Assembly (NCBI GenBank): GCA_029202385.1
Contig: CP119314.1
Location: 2,730,501-2,794,500 of the forward strand
Reading direction: 5' to 3'
Source of the DNA: Candidatus Sphingomonas phytovorans
GTDB taxonomy: Bacteria; Pseudomonadota; Alphaproteobacteria; Sphingomonadales; Sphingomonadaceae
Length of the DNA stretch: 64,000 nucleotides
The notes under the pieces are model-generated. The model was not told where the DNA came from. It saw only the letters and a list, made by a program, of their open reading frames with translations, and searched no databases. The position numbers and the translations under genes are program-made. Shown in pieces: positions 54,927 to 64,000 of this stretch (its first letter is position 1; each line of letters opens with the position of its first letter).

Positions 54927-55411
54927 TTCGCGGGACTCGCGGCGGGGGCGGCATTGCCTTCGGGCGGCAAATCGTCGAGCGGAATCGCGACCCGGTTCGA
55001 CTTGTCGGGGTGCTTGCGGAGAGCATCCTTGACCAGTCCGATCGCCCCCGCGACCATCGGGACGATGGGTGGCCCGAAGCTCGTCTGGCAACCGCCCTGG
55101 CGCGCCGCGCACGGTGTCCCGGCGGCAGCCAGAGCGCCCCTGCCGGTCAGTTCGCGATTGGACGGCTGCGCCCCGTCCGACACGGCCTCGCCGGGAAGCG
55201 GCAGGCGCTGGCTCGGCAGCGCGTCGCCGCACACCACGACATCTCCGTCCTGATTCGTCCTTCCCTGTGCCGCGTTTTCGGCCGAGCTGTTATCCCGGCG
55301 CGAAGGGCGGCACGGCTCGTTCGCGACGGGCACGAGAATCGACCATCGCTCAGGTTCCGCCTTCGCGGCAGGCGCGGCCTGGAGCGCAAGGAATATCAGC
55401 ATCGTCAGCAT
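54923..55411 (-). CDS. small secreted protein, VVCG...RLPL type
   Basis: 162 residues from ATG 55411. A signal peptide (MLTMLIFLALQAAPAAKA) is followed by EPCRPSRR and NQDGDVVVCGDALPSQRLPLPGE, the same motif as its neighbour. A later Cys pair lies in GTPCAARQGGCQTSFGPP. The tail is Pro/Ala-rich. It is upstream of and overlapping the gene at 54582. Function unknown. Confidence 0.6.
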   Translation of the reverse strand: MLTMLIFLALQAAPAAKAEPERWSILVPVANEPCRPSRRDNSSAENAAQGRTNQDGDVVVCGDALPSQRLPLPGEAVSDGAQPSNRELTGRGALAAAGTPCAARQGGCQTSFGPPIVPMVAGAIGLVKDALRKHPDKSNRVAIPLDDLPPEGNAAPAASPAK

Positions 55412-55482
55412 GATCGGCGACTCCCGCGGTCCCCCATATCATGCAGGGCGTCTTTCCCCCGCGCAAGCGCGGGAATCGCGAT

Positions 55483-55917
55483 TCAGGTGCCAGCGATCGG
55501 CGCAACTCCGAGCCGCGGAATCTCGATCGCGGGGCAACGGTTCATCACTACCTTCAGCCCGGCTGCCTCGGCACGCGCGGCGGCTTCCTCATTGACCACG
55601 CCAAGCTGCATCCACACCGATTTCGCCCCGATGGCGATCGCCTGGTCGACGGCGTCGCCCGCCGCGGCGGAATTCCGGAAGATGTCGACCATGTCGATCG
55701 GGTCGCCCAGTTGCGCTAGCTCGCGGAACACGAACTCGCCATGGATATGCTCGCCGGTAATCTGCGGATTGACCGGAATCACCCGATATCCATGTGCCTG
55801 CAACGACTGCATCACCCGATAGGATGGCCGGTCGGGCCGGTCCGAAGCACCGATCAGCGCGATCGTCCGCGTTTCCTCGAGCAGCGCCCTGATCTCCGCG
55901 TCCCCAGTGAGTGGCAT
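55483..55917 (-). CDS. CoA-binding domain protein (YccU-like)
   Basis: 144 residues. The Rossmann-type CoA-binding domain reads TIALIGASDRPDRPSYRVMQSLQAHGYRVIPVNP, followed by DIFRNSAAAGDAVDQAIAIGAKSVWMQLGV and KVVMNRCPAIEIPRL. This matches YccU-type single-domain proteins. Function is not defined in detail. It follows the Mrp-type ATPase with no gap, so the pair is probably co-transcribed. Confidence 0.88.
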   Translation of the reverse strand: MPLTGDAEIRALLEETRTIALIGASDRPDRPSYRVMQSLQAHGYRVIPVNPQITGEHIHGEFVFRELAQLGDPIDMVDIFRNSAAAGDAVDQAIAIGAKSVWMQLGVVNEEAAARAEAAGLKVVMNRCPAIEIPRLGVAPIAGT

Positions 55918-55918
55918 G

Positions 55919-56893
55919 CTATCCTCCCTGTTCGATCCAGTGAAACACGCGTTGCGCGATACCGGAGAACGCGAGGGATTCGACGCCGTTCCCGCTCGCC
56001 GGCGGAACGCCGGCATCGGATGCGGAACGGATCGCCATGTCGAGCGGAATTCGCCCGAGGAACTCGATCCCCAGCTCGGCCGCCGCCGCCTCGGCGCCGC
56101 CGCGGCCGAACGGATCGGACACCTCGCCGCAATGCGGGCAGATATAGCCAGCCATGTTCTCGACCAGGCCGATAATCGGCACGCCGGCCTTGGTGAACAG
56201 GTCGATCGCGCGGCGCGCATCGATCAGTGCCAGGTCCTGCGGAGTCGAGACGATGACAGCGCCCGCCGGCCTGTGCTTCTGGATCATCGAGAGCTGCACG
56301 TCGCCAGTGCCGGGCGGCAGATCGATCACCAGCGTGTCCTGCGCCGCCCAGTCGGCATCGACGAGCTGGCCGAGCGCACCCGCCGCCATCGGCCCCCGCC
56401 AGGCGATCGCCTGGTCGGGCGCGACAAGCTGCCCCATCGACAGGAGCGGAACGCCATAGGGCGTCGCCACCGGATCGAGCACTTTGTCCTTCGCCGTCGG
56501 CCGCGATCCCTGCACGCCCATCAGGGTCGGCTGCGACGGCCCGTAGATATCGGCATCGACCAGCCCCACCCGCCGGCCCAGCGCCTGCAGTCCGATCGCC
56601 AGATTGGCCGATACGGTCGATTTGCCTACCCCGCCCTTGCCGCTCGCCACCGCGATCAGCAGGCGGCGGGTCCGCTGGCTGGTCAGGGCGACCCGTACCG
56701 TGGCGATGCCGGCGACACCCGCCGCCGCCGCTTGCACGTCGCGCTCGATCGCGTCACGCGCCGGCTCGTCCAGCCCGGTCACATCGAGGATAATGCTTGC
56801 CCGGTCGCCCTCGATCCGCGCGGTCGCGCGCTTTCCGGCGACGGGATCAAGGGCGGCGTTCAGGGCGACGGTTAATTGGGCGATATCGGTCAT
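55919..56893 (-). CDS. Mrp/ApbC-type iron-sulfur carrier ATPase
   Basis: 324 residues. An N-terminal DUF59-like part is followed by IAVASGKGGVGKSTVSANLA (deviant Walker A), LVDADIYGPSQP, VIDLPPGTGDVQLS (Walker B region) and MAGYICPHCGE, which offers the C-x-x-C for a bridging 4Fe-4S cluster. ApbC/Mrp proteins load Fe-S clusters on targets. ATG 56893 (MTDIAQL) was chosen. It is divergent from hflK. Confidence 0.92.
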   Translation of the reverse strand: MTDIAQLTVALNAALDPVAGKRATARIEGDRASIILDVTGLDEPARDAIERDVQAAAAGVAGIATVRVALTSQRTRRLLIAVASGKGGVGKSTVSANLAIGLQALGRRVGLVDADIYGPSQPTLMGVQGSRPTAKDKVLDPVATPYGVPLLSMGQLVAPDQAIAWRGPMAAGALGQLVDADWAAQDTLVIDLPPGTGDVQLSMIQKHRPAGAVIVSTPQDLALIDARRAIDLFTKAGVPIIGLVENMAGYICPHCGEVSDPFGRGGAEAAAAELGIEFLGRIPLDMAIRSASDAGVPPASGNGVESLAFSGIAQRVFHWIEQGG

Positions 56894-56963
56894 CGTTGCG
56901 CAGATAGGGCGGTAAACGGTGCTTGCCACTGTTTTTCCGCGACCGGGGTCCTATAAAGGAAGC

Positions 56964-58109
56964 ATGACGACCCTTCCCCGCTGGCTGCAGCGCTTCACCA
57001 TCCTCCTCTCCGACAACCCCAAAGGCCCCTGGGGCGGCGGCGGCCCGGACAAGGGTGGTTCGGGCGGCGGCTCCGGCGACGGCAATGACGGCGGCCCCCG
57101 CAATCCATGGTCAGTGCCGCCCGCGGGGCGCCCGCGCAGCGCCGGTCCGAGCGCGCTCGACGAATTCCTGCGCCGCGCACGCGGCGGCGGTGGCGGCAAC
57201 GGATCGGGCGGCGGCAGCCGGCCGCGCCTTCCGGGCACGCCCAATCCCCGCACATTGTGGATGGTCGGCGTCGGCCTGATCGTCGGTGCCTGGCTGGTCT
57301 TCACCAGCTTCCACGCGATCGGCCCGCAGCAGCGCGGCGTCGTCACCTATCTCGGCCGCTTCGCCGGCACGATCGAGCCGGGCATCCGGCTGACGCCGCC
57401 GGCCCCCTTCGCCAGCGTCACCAAGGTCGACGTGCGCAAGATCAACACGGAGACCTTCCCCGCCAGCGGCAGCGGTGAGAATTTGATGCTCACCGGCGAC
57501 CAGAATATCGTCGACCTGAACTATTCGGTGCGGTGGGACATCAGCAATCCACAGGATTACGCCTTCCAGATCGCCAAGCCGGTGGAGACCGTGCGCGCGA
57601 CCGCCGAAAGCGCGATGCGCGCGGTGATCGCCACGACCACGCTCGACGACGCGATCGGCCAGGGCCGCAACGCCATCGAACTGCGCGTGCAGGACATGAT
57701 GCAGGAAGTGCTCGACAGCTATAATGCCGGCGTCCGCATCCAGGGCGTCGCCATCAAGCAGGCCGCGCCGCCGTCGCAGGTGATGGACGATTTCAAGCTT
57801 GTCTCGGCCGCCCAGCAGGAGGCGCAGGGCATGACCAACCAGGCGCGCGGCTATGCGCAGCAGGTGCTGGCCCATGCCCAGGGCGAGGCAGCGGCCTTCG
57901 ACAAGGTCTATGAACAATATAAGCTCGCGCCCGAGGTGACCCGCCGGCGCATGTATTACGAGACGATGGAGCAGGTTCTGGCCAAGACCGACAAGACGAT
58001 CGTGCAGGCGCCCGGCGTCGTTCCCTATCTCCCGCTGCCGGGCACCGCCCGCCGCCTGCCGGATGCGCCCGCGACAACGCCCGCGCCGGTGCAGGGAGCC
58101 AACCAATGA
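56964..58109 (+). CDS. hflK: HflK, subunit of the HflKC membrane complex
   Basis: 381 residues. The N-terminus is a long Gly/Arg-rich tail with runs of Gly-Ser, followed by one membrane helix (TLWMVGVGLIVGAWLVF) and the SPFH/band-7 domain (GPQQRGVVTYLGRFAGTIEPGIRL). The end reads MYYETMEQVLAKTDKTI and a Pro/Ala-rich tail. HflK and HflC form a cage around FtsH. AAGGAAG precedes the ATG at 56964. The stop overlaps hflC (ATGA). Confidence 0.95.
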   Translation: MTTLPRWLQRFTILLSDNPKGPWGGGGPDKGGSGGGSGDGNDGGPRNPWSVPPAGRPRSAGPSALDEFLRRARGGGGGNGSGGGSRPRLPGTPNPRTLWMVGVGLIVGAWLVFTSFHAIGPQQRGVVTYLGRFAGTIEPGIRLTPPAPFASVTKVDVRKINTETFPASGSGENLMLTGDQNIVDLNYSVRWDISNPQDYAFQIAKPVETVRATAESAMRAVIATTTLDDAIGQGRNAIELRVQDMMQEVLDSYNAGVRIQGVAIKQAAPPSQVMDDFKLVSAAQQEAQGMTNQARGYAQQVLAHAQGEAAAFDKVYEQYKLAPEVTRRRMYYETMEQVLAKTDKTIVQAPGVVPYLPLPGTARRLPDAPATTPAPVQGANQ

Positions 58110-58981
58110 GCGGCCTCTTCCGCAATCCGATCGCGATCGGCATCACCCTCCTGCTGCTGGTGATTCTCGGCGCGAGCACCTTCGCGATCGTGCCCGAGAC
58201 GAAGCAGGCGGTCATCCTGCGCTTCGAACAGCCAGTCGGCACTGCCATCAACCGCTGGCGCCCCAATGAGAAGTTCGGCAGCACCGGCGCCGGGCTGATC
58301 GCGCGCGTCCCGTTCATCGACCGGCTCGTCTGGGTCGACAAGCGCGTGCTCGACGTCGATCTTGAAGGCACGCCCGTCATCTCCACCGACCAGCTCCGGC
58401 TCGAAGTGGACGCCTTTGCCCGTTTCCGCATCGTCGATCCGCTAAAGGCGGTGGTCTCGACCGGCAGTTCGTCCAACACGGAGCAGCGCGTGATCGACGC
58501 GCTCCAGCCCCTGTTCGGCTCGGCGCTGCGCAACGAACTCGGCAAGCGCCCGTTCGCCGCGCTGCTCAGCCCGGAGCGTGGCCAGGTGATGGACAATATC
58601 CAGGCCGGCCTGCAGCGGCTTGCCGGGCAATATGGCGTGCAGATCGTCGACGTCCGCATCAAGCACGCCGACCTGCCCGACGGCAGCCCGCTCGAAAGCG
58701 CGCTGGCGCGGATGCGCACCGCGCGCCAGCAGGAACGCGCCTCGACCATCGCCCAGGGACAGAAGGCAGCACAGATCATCCGTGCGGAAGCTGACGCCAA
58801 CGCGGCACGCATCTATGCGGAAAGCTTCAGCAAGGACCCGTCCTTTTACGATTTCTACAGGGCGATGCAGTCTTATCGGCATACGTTCGGCGCCGATGGC
58901 GATCCGACGTCAAAGGGGACGACGTCCATGGTCCTGTCGACCGACAATGCTTATCTGAGGGAATTCCAGGGCAACCGCTAA
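58106..58981 (+). CDS. hflC: HflC, subunit of the HflKC membrane complex
   Basis: 291 residues. An N-terminal helix (PIAIGITLLLLVILGASTFAIV) is followed by the band-7 domain (ETKQAVILRFEQPVG) and a long helical stalk (ARQQERASTIAQGQKAAQIIRAEADANAARIYAESF). It partners HflK in modulating the FtsH protease. It starts in the ATGA overlap with hflK. Confidence 0.95.
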   Translation: MSGLFRNPIAIGITLLLLVILGASTFAIVPETKQAVILRFEQPVGTAINRWRPNEKFGSTGAGLIARVPFIDRLVWVDKRVLDVDLEGTPVISTDQLRLEVDAFARFRIVDPLKAVVSTGSSSNTEQRVIDALQPLFGSALRNELGKRPFAALLSPERGQVMDNIQAGLQRLAGQYGVQIVDVRIKHADLPDGSPLESALARMRTARQQERASTIAQGQKAAQIIRAEADANAARIYAESFSKDPSFYDFYRAMQSYRHTFGADGDPTSKGTTSMVLSTDNAYLREFQGNR

Positions 58982-59022
58982 GCCTGAAGACTTCCGGAAA
59001 TTCTTCCGTAAAGCTTTCAGGC
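58982..59022 (+). terminator. possible terminator of hflKC
   Basis: GCCTGAA (58982-58988) and TTCAGGC (59016-59022) can pair just after the hflC stop, extended by a bulged G-C. No strong T-run follows, so it is only a candidate. Confidence 0.35.
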
Positions 59023-59103
59023 GGTTCATATTCAATCGCCGTTCAGCAACCATCCGCAACACCGATAGTTGTCGCGATCGGCAGACGAGAGGAAACGACC
59101 CAA

Positions 59104-60642
59104 GTGCGCTACGCTTACGCCATTACCGGTGCCCTGCTCCTGAGCGGCGCCGCCGCCGCAATGACACTGGAGCCACCAGCGGGTCAGGTCGCGCAGAACG
59201 AACCCGGCGTGATTGCCGCCGCGGCCCCGAAGGCCGGCGCGCCGATGAGCTTCGCCGACATGGTCGCCACGCTCCAGCCGGCGGTGGTCAACATCTCGAC
59301 CACCCAGCGCGTGACCGTGCAACAGCCGACCAACCCGTTCGCTGGCACGCCGTTCGGCGACCTGTTCGGCCAGTTCAACGGCGGCGACCAGGGCAATGGC
59401 CAGCCCATCACGCGCGAGGCGCAATCGCTCGGCTCCGGCTTCATCATCTCGCCTGACGGCTATGTCGTCACCAACAACCACGTGATCGCAGCCGGAACCA
59501 AAGGCGCGACGGTCGAATCGATCAAGGTCACGCTGACCGACCGCAAGGAATATACCGCCAAGCTGATCGGTCGCGATCCAGCCTCCGATCTCGCCTTGCT
59601 CAAGGTCGAGGCCAAGGGCCTGCCCTTCGTGAAGTTCGGCGATTCGACGCGGGCGCGCGTCGGCGACTGGGTCGTCGCGATCGGCAACCCGTTCGGTCTC
59701 GGCTCGACCGTCACTGCCGGGATCGTCTCGGCGCTTCACCGTGTCACCGGCCAGGGCGGTGCCTATGACCGCTTCATCCAGACCGACGCGTCGATCAACC
59801 AGGGCAACTCCGGCGGCCCGATGTTCGATCTCGGCGGCAACGTCATCGGCATCAACTCGCAGATCCTGTCGCCGACCGGCGGCAATGTCGGCATCGGTTT
59901 CGCCATCCCGGCGGAGGAAGCCAAGCCGATCATCGAAACGCTGATGAAGGGCACCGCGGTCAAGCGCGGCTATCTCGGCGTGGGCATTCAGCCTGTCACC
60001 GAAGATATGGCGGCTGCTTTGGGCCTCCCCGTCAACCAGGGCGAGCTCCTTGCCCGGATCGAACCAGGCGAGGCAGCCGAAAAGGCCGGACTGAAGCAGG
60101 GCGACGTCGTCGTCCGCGTCGGCGGCAAGGATGTCACGCCCGATCAGACGCTCAGCTACCTCGTCGCCAACACGGCGCCCGGTACCCGCGTGCCGATCGA
60201 GATCATCCGCGACGGCAAGCGCCAGTCGCTCACCGCACTGGTCGGCACCCGTCCTTCCGAGGAGACGCTCGCAGCCGGGCTGAACGGCGGTGGCGATGAT
60301 GACGGCCTGCCCGAGAACGACCCGAAAAGCGGCCAGCAGGCAAGCGCGAGCGCGATCGGCCTGTCGGTGCAGCCGCTGACCCCGGCGATCGCACGCAGCC
60401 TCAACCTCGATAATACGGTCCAGGGGCTGGTGATCGTTCAGGTCGACCCGTCGAGCGATTCGGCGACCAAGGGCCTTCAGCGCGGCGATGTGATCCTCTC
60501 CGCGAACCGTATCCAGACCCGCACCTCGGCCGATCTCGCCCGCGCGATCACCGAAGCGAAGGCGGCTGGTCGGACGCAGATCGCGCTGCTCGTCCAGCGC
60601 GGCAAGACCCCTGGCCGCTTCCTGGCAGTCAAGATCAAGTAA
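59104..60642 (+). CDS. degP: DegP/HtrA (Do-family) periplasmic serine protease
   Basis: 512 residues from a GTG with GAGGA upstream. A signal peptide is followed by the trypsin-like domain, with His126 (VVTNNHVIAAG), Asp162 (DPASDLALLKV) and Ser236 (INQGNSGGPMFD) all present. Two PDZ domains follow (GYLGVGIQPVTEDMAAALGL and a second with VQVDPSSDSATKGLQRGDVILSANR). It degrades or refolds misfolded envelope proteins. It is downstream of hflKC, so protein quality-control genes cluster here. Confidence 0.95.
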   Translation: MRYAYAITGALLLSGAAAAMTLEPPAGQVAQNEPGVIAAAAPKAGAPMSFADMVATLQPAVVNISTTQRVTVQQPTNPFAGTPFGDLFGQFNGGDQGNGQPITREAQSLGSGFIISPDGYVVTNNHVIAAGTKGATVESIKVTLTDRKEYTAKLIGRDPASDLALLKVEAKGLPFVKFGDSTRARVGDWVVAIGNPFGLGSTVTAGIVSALHRVTGQGGAYDRFIQTDASINQGNSGGPMFDLGGNVIGINSQILSPTGGNVGIGFAIPAEEAKPIIETLMKGTAVKRGYLGVGIQPVTEDMAAALGLPVNQGELLARIEPGEAAEKAGLKQGDVVVRVGGKDVTPDQTLSYLVANTAPGTRVPIEIIRDGKRQSLTALVGTRPSEETLAAGLNGGGDDDGLPENDPKSGQQASASAIGLSVQPLTPAIARSLNLDNTVQGLVIVQVDPSSDSATKGLQRGDVILSANRIQTRTSADLARAITEAKAAGRTQIALLVQRGKTPGRFLAVKIK

Positions 60643-60650
60643 CGTCCCAC

Positions 60651-60682
60651 TTCCTCCCCAGGCGCCGCCTGGGGAGGAATTT
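60651..60682 (+). terminator. Rho-independent terminator after degP
   Basis: TTCCTCCCCAGGCG (60651-60664) and CGCCTGGGGAGGAA (60666-60679) form a near-perfect 14-base stem followed by TTT. It ends the degP transcript nine bases after the stop codon. Confidence 0.75.
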
Positions 60683-60747
60683 ACCCGTACGCATCTTCCG
60701 CCCGTTCCCGTTTCGCGCGATACGCGTTCGACCATCGGGAGACGGTA

Positions 60748-62412
60748 ATGGCAGACGGCACCAGCATCTTCATCGGCAGCAACGCGACCGGGCAGCGCCA
60801 GCAGCTCGAGCTGAAACGCGCCAACCGCCACGGCCTGATTGCAGGCGCGACGGGCACCGGCAAGACCGTGACCATCCAGGGCATCATCGACGGCCTGTCG
60901 GCGGTCGGCGTCCCCTGCTTCGTCGCCGATGTGAAGGGAGACCTCTCCGGCCTGGCAATGGCCGGCTCCCCAACCTCGAAGATGCATGAGATCTTCGCCG
61001 CCCGGGCGAAGGAGATAGGCTATGAGGACTGGTCCTATGCCGACAATCCCGTGCAATTCTGGGACCTGTACGGTGAACAGGGCCATCCGATCCGTACCAC
61101 GATCAGCGAGATGGGCCCCCTCCTCCTATCCCGCCTGATGGACCTCAACGAGGTGCAGGAAGGCGTGCTGACCATCGCCTTCCATGTCGCCGACAAGGAG
61201 GGGCTGCTCCTCCTCGATCTCGATGACCTCCAGGCAATGCTGGTCAATTGCGGCGAGCGGGCCGACGAACTGACGCTGACCTATGGCAACGTCTCGAAGC
61301 AGAGCGTCGGCACGATCCAGCGTTCCCTGCTTCAGCTCCGAAGCCAGGGCGGAGAGAAGTTCTTCGGCGAACCGGCGCTCACCATGACCGACTTCATCGG
61401 CGTGGACGAGAAGGGGCGTGGCATCGTCAATATCCTCGCCGCCGACAAGCTGATGGCCAGCCCGAAGCTCTATGCCACCTTCCTGCTCTGGCTGATGAGC
61501 GAGTTGTTCGAGCATCTTCCCGAGGTCGGCGATCCCGACAAGCCGGTGCTCGCCTTCTTCTTCGACGAAGCGCACCTGCTGTTCGCGGACGCGCCCAAGG
61601 CATTGCTCGACAAGATCGAGCAGGTCGTCCGGCTGATCCGCTCCAAGGGCGTCGGCGTCTATTTCATCACCCAGAACCCGATCGACATTCCCGACACCGT
61701 CGCAGGCCAGCTCGGCAACCGAGTCCAGCATGCACTGCGCGCCTTCACCCCGCGCGACCAGGCAGCGGTGAAGGCCGCCGCGACGACCTTTCGCGCCAAT
61801 CCCGGCGTCGATGTGGAAAAGGCGATCACCGAGCTGAAGGTCGGCGAAGCGCTCGTTTCGCTGCTCCTGCCAGACGGCTCCCCCGCACCGGTCGAGCGCA
61901 CGCTGATCAAGCCCCCGCGCTCGCGCGTCGGACCAGTCACGCCGGTCGAACGTGGCGTGATGATCCAGACCGATCCGATCGGTTCCAAATACGACACGCT
62001 GATCGATCGGGAATCCGCCGAGGAGATCCTCGCCAGCAAATCGAAGGAAGCCAGCGCAGCCGCCGCCGAGGCAGCAGCAAAAACCGAGGCAGACAAGGCC
62101 GCCGCGCTTCAGGCCAAGGAGGATGCCCGCGCCGCCAAGGAAGCGGAGCGCCAGCGCATCGCCGCCCAGCGCGAGGCTGATCGCCAGGCGAGGCTCGCCG
62201 CCCAGCAGCAGAAAGAGGCGGAACGCGCCGCCGCCAACTCGCCCTGGAACCGCGCGATCAATTCCGCCACCCGCTCCGCCTCTTCGGCGGTCGGGCGCAC
62301 GGTCGCGAACGAAGTGTCGAAGGCAGTGTTCGGATCGTCGCGCGGTGCCGGCTCAGGTATCGTCGGCGGGCTGGTGCGCGGGATTCTCGGCGGGCTGTTC
62401 AAAGGCCGGTAA
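60748..62412 (+). CDS. HerA/YjgR-like (DUF853) ATPase
   Basis: 554 residues. Walker [20 protein letters not shown] lies near the start. Walker [32 protein letters not shown] and an arginine-type [14 protein letters not shown] follow the HerA-helicase pattern of the YjgR/DUF853 group. From about residue 425 a Lys/Glu/Ala-rich coiled coil leads to a Gly-rich end ([18 protein letters not shown]). The biological role is not well known. Confidence 0.9.
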   Translation: MADGTSIFIGSNATGQRQQLELKRANRHGLIAGATGTGKTVTIQGIIDGLSAVGVPCFVADVKGDLSGLAMAGSPTSKMHEIFAARAKEIGYEDWSYADNPVQFWDLYGEQGHPIRTTISEMGPLLLSRLMDLNEVQEGVLTIAFHVADKEGLLLLDLDDLQAMLVNCGERADELTLTYGNVSKQSVGTIQRSLLQLRSQGGEKFFGEPALTMTDFIGVDEKGRGIVNILAADKLMASPKLYATFLLWLMSELFEHLPEVGDPDKPVLAFFFDEAHLLFADAPKALLDKIEQVVRLIRSKGVGVYFITQNPIDIPDTVAGQLGNRVQHALRAFTPRDQAAVKAAATTFRANPGVDVEKAITELKVGEALVSLLLPDGSPAPVERTLIKPPRSRVGPVTPVERGVMIQTDPIGSKYDTLIDRESAEEILASKSKEASAAAAEAAAKTEADKAAALQAKEDARAAKEAERQRIAAQREADRQARLAAQQQKEAERAAANSPWNRAINSATRSASSAVGRTVANEVSKAVFGSSRGAGSGIVGGLVRGILGGLFKGR

Positions 62413-62539
62413 CCGCTCGCGGTTACGCACCGTCTCCCATATCAGGAGGCGATGTGCTCCTCGCGTTCAGCGGATTCATGCCGTCGCATGTCGCGACGAT
62501 GATGCATCCCTACTGGGGGCGATAAGCCGCACACGCTTC

Positions 62540-62589
62540 GGCGGCCGTTCGACCTGCCATCCCGAAGGACGGCAGGCCGAACGGCCGCC
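62540..62589. terminator. long stem-loop between the YjgR-like gene and the TonB receptor
   Basis: A 19-base stem with one mismatch, arms 62540-62558 (GGCGGCCGTTCGACCTGCC) and 62571-62589, encloses a 12-base loop. It lies 16 bases past the leftward stop at 62605 and lacks a T-run. It may be a transcript end or a dispersed palindromic element. Confidence 0.5.
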
Positions 62590-62604
62590 TTGCGGTAAGA
62601 GGCG

Positions 62605-64000
62605 TCAGAAGTTGACCCGGATACCAGCGGAATAGCGGCGACCGAACCGTTCCCACTCGATCGTCTGGTTCGTGCTTGTGGGGCTCGGCGTGCCGGTCGC
62701 GGTGAGCAGATTGCCCGGTTCCGAATAGCGGCGCCCCGGCTGGTTGAGCACGTTCGAAACATCGGCGAAGATCTCGAAATTCTTCGTGATCGCATAGCGC
62801 GCCGAGATATCCATTTCGTCGTCGGCCGCCCAATAGGTATCGCCGGCGTCAGTCAGGTCGTCGGCGATCCCATCGAGCCAGGCGCTGCGGCGCTGATACT
62901 GAACGCGCAGCGACAGGCCGTATTTCTCGTAATAAGCGCCGATATTGTAGATCAGGTCGGACGTGCCGGGCAGCCGCACCTTGCGTGCCGGGACGGCGCC
63001 GAGCGCTGGCTTGGTCACTTCGCTGTCGTTGACCGTGAGGTTGGCCGAGACGCCGAAGCCCCCCATCCAGCCGGGCAGCCCGAGATCGCTGGTCCAGGGC
63101 TCGATCTGGAGCTGGGCCGCCACTTCGGCACCGAACACGCGTCCGTCGCCGCCGTTGGTGATGCCGGTAAAGACGTAGGACGAACGATCAATCCCGCTGG
63201 TGTTCAGCGCGTCCGAGCCGAAGGTACGCGTCTGGCGATACAGCACGTCCTTGACCTTCTTGTAGAACAGGCCGGCCATCAGATAGCCCTGCGGGCGAAC
63301 ATACCATTCGAAATAGGCATCGACACCGTAGGCGCGCTCTGGCTTTACCGCCGGATTGCCGCCCGAAATCGACTGGTTGGTATCGTTGACCACGACGTTC
63401 GGACGGAGCTGATCATAATCGGCACGCGCGGCGCCTGAATTGAACGACAGCCGCAGCTTCTTGCTGTCGTCGACGTCGAAATTCACATGCAGGCTTGGGA
63501 AGACCAGTGTCTGGCTCGATTCAGCGACCACCGGCCCGGTGGTGGTGCCCACCGTGGCGATGGCTTCGCCGCGGTTCTTCAGATGCTCGACCCGGACGCC
63601 GCCGAGAATCGACCCCCAGTCATATTTGACGGTTGCCATCGCGAAGCCGGCATAGACCTGCTCGCGCACCTTGTAGTTATTGGCCGTGTTCGGCGTGAAC
63701 GCGAAGTTGGTGCGTGCCGCGTTGGAAATCGCGCGCATCTTGTCCGTGTCGAAGTAACGGAAGGTATAGCCAAGCGGAATCTTGCCGGCGAAGGGATCGT
63801 TCAGCGAGAACTGGTTATAGTCGTTGGGCAGGCCGATCGTGGCGAACTGTGCCGCGGTGTTGAGCAGGATCTGATTCTCCCTGGCCGTCTTCGTGCGCTG
63901 ATCGAACTGGAAACCGGCCTTGAACGTCGCGTCGCCACCAAGGAACGCCGCCTGCTTCGAGAGGACCAGCTTGCCGGTATAGGCATTGGTCGTATCGACG
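62605..64000 (-). CDS. TonB-dependent receptor, C-terminal part (5' end outside window)
   Basis: At least 465 residues run off the right edge on the minus strand with no stop. The visible barrel has SGGNPAVKPERAYGVDAYFEWYVRP, NLTVNDSEVTKP, FADVSNVLNQPGRRYSEPG and the C-terminal RRYSAGIRVNF, a typical aromatic outer-membrane end. The order resembles the large Caulobacter-type TonB receptors. Substrate and plug domain are not visible. Confidence 0.88.
   Translation of the reverse strand, partial: VDTTNAYTGKLVLSKQAAFLGGDATFKAGFQFDQRTKTARENQILLNTAAQFATIGLPNDYNQFSLNDPFAGKIPLGYTFRYFDTDKMRAISNAARTNFAFTPNTANNYKVREQVYAGFAMATVKYDWGSILGGVRVEHLKNRGEAIATVGTTTGPVVAESSQTLVFPSLHVNFDVDDSKKLRLSFNSGAARADYDQLRPNVVVNDTNQSISGGNPAVKPERAYGVDAYFEWYVRPQGYLMAGLFYKKVKDVLYRQTRTFGSDALNTSGIDRSSYVFTGITNGGDGRVFGAEVAAQLQIEPWTSDLGLPGWMGGFGVSANLTVNDSEVTKPALGAVPARKVRLPGTSDLIYNIGAYYEKYGLSLRVQYQRRSAWLDGIADDLTDAGDTYWAADDEMDISARYAITKNFEIFADVSNVLNQPGRRYSEPGNLLTATGTPSPTSTNQTIEWERFGRRYSAGIRVNF

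Overview
This 64 kb window reads as a stretch of chromosome from a Sphingomonas-like alphaproteobacterium. It is GC-rich and gene-dense. Its protein set fits that group: TonB-dependent receptors, EmrAB and YbhFSR-type exporters, a FixL-like kinase, and many small secreted proteins of a kind common in sphingomonads. Two promoters fit the alphaproteobacterial general-stress (EcfG) consensus GGAAC-N16/17-CGTT. There are no rRNA genes, CRISPR arrays, prophage or insertion sequences. The only RNA gene is tRNA-Gln(UUG).

Layout. 1-3016: a HAD-like fragment, a TonB-type transducer, a YcbB/LdtD-like L,D-transpeptidase and a small lipoprotein. 3040-4865: a visibly AT-richer two-gene island (four-helix membrane protein plus secreted PEGA-like protein). 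5246-7257: tandem ferritin-like Tat proteins. 7688-8833: MerR regulator and cation-efflux protein. 9094-12145: aconitase and a small secreted protein. 12335-19006: a compact co-directional locus of five proteins I cannot assign plus a stand-alone LuxR-type DNA-binding protein. This is the best candidate for an undescribed system.

19024-24421: APC permease and a divergent TetR-controlled EmrA/EmrB exporter with a hotdog thioesterase in the operon. 24477-34817: MliC-like lipoprotein, then a complete TetR-HlyD-ABC-outer-membrane-factor exporter operon, and divergent DUF2946 and TonB-receptor genes. 34938-46756: orphan PAS histidine kinase, tRNA-Gln, ilvE, MarR, proC, YbjN, ubiK, tspO, tlyA, RBBP9-like hydrolase, Crp/Fnr regulator, small stress genes, DUF486, a second MliC-like lipoprotein and an orphan exbD.

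46933-64000: M13 peptidase, a very acidic stress-promoter protein, Bcr-type MFS pump, lipoprotein, 2OG-Fe(II) oxygenase, homoserine dehydrogenase behind a REPIN-like repeat, three small secreted proteins, CoA-binding protein, Mrp/ApbC, HflK-HflC, DegP, a HerA/YjgR-like ATPase, and a TonB receptor cut by the window edge.

The window mixes housekeeping (acnA, ilvE, proC, hom, tlyA, hflKC, degP) with envelope and efflux functions, most with a local regulator and a visible dyad operator. Assignments rest on reading motifs by eye; no database search was possible.
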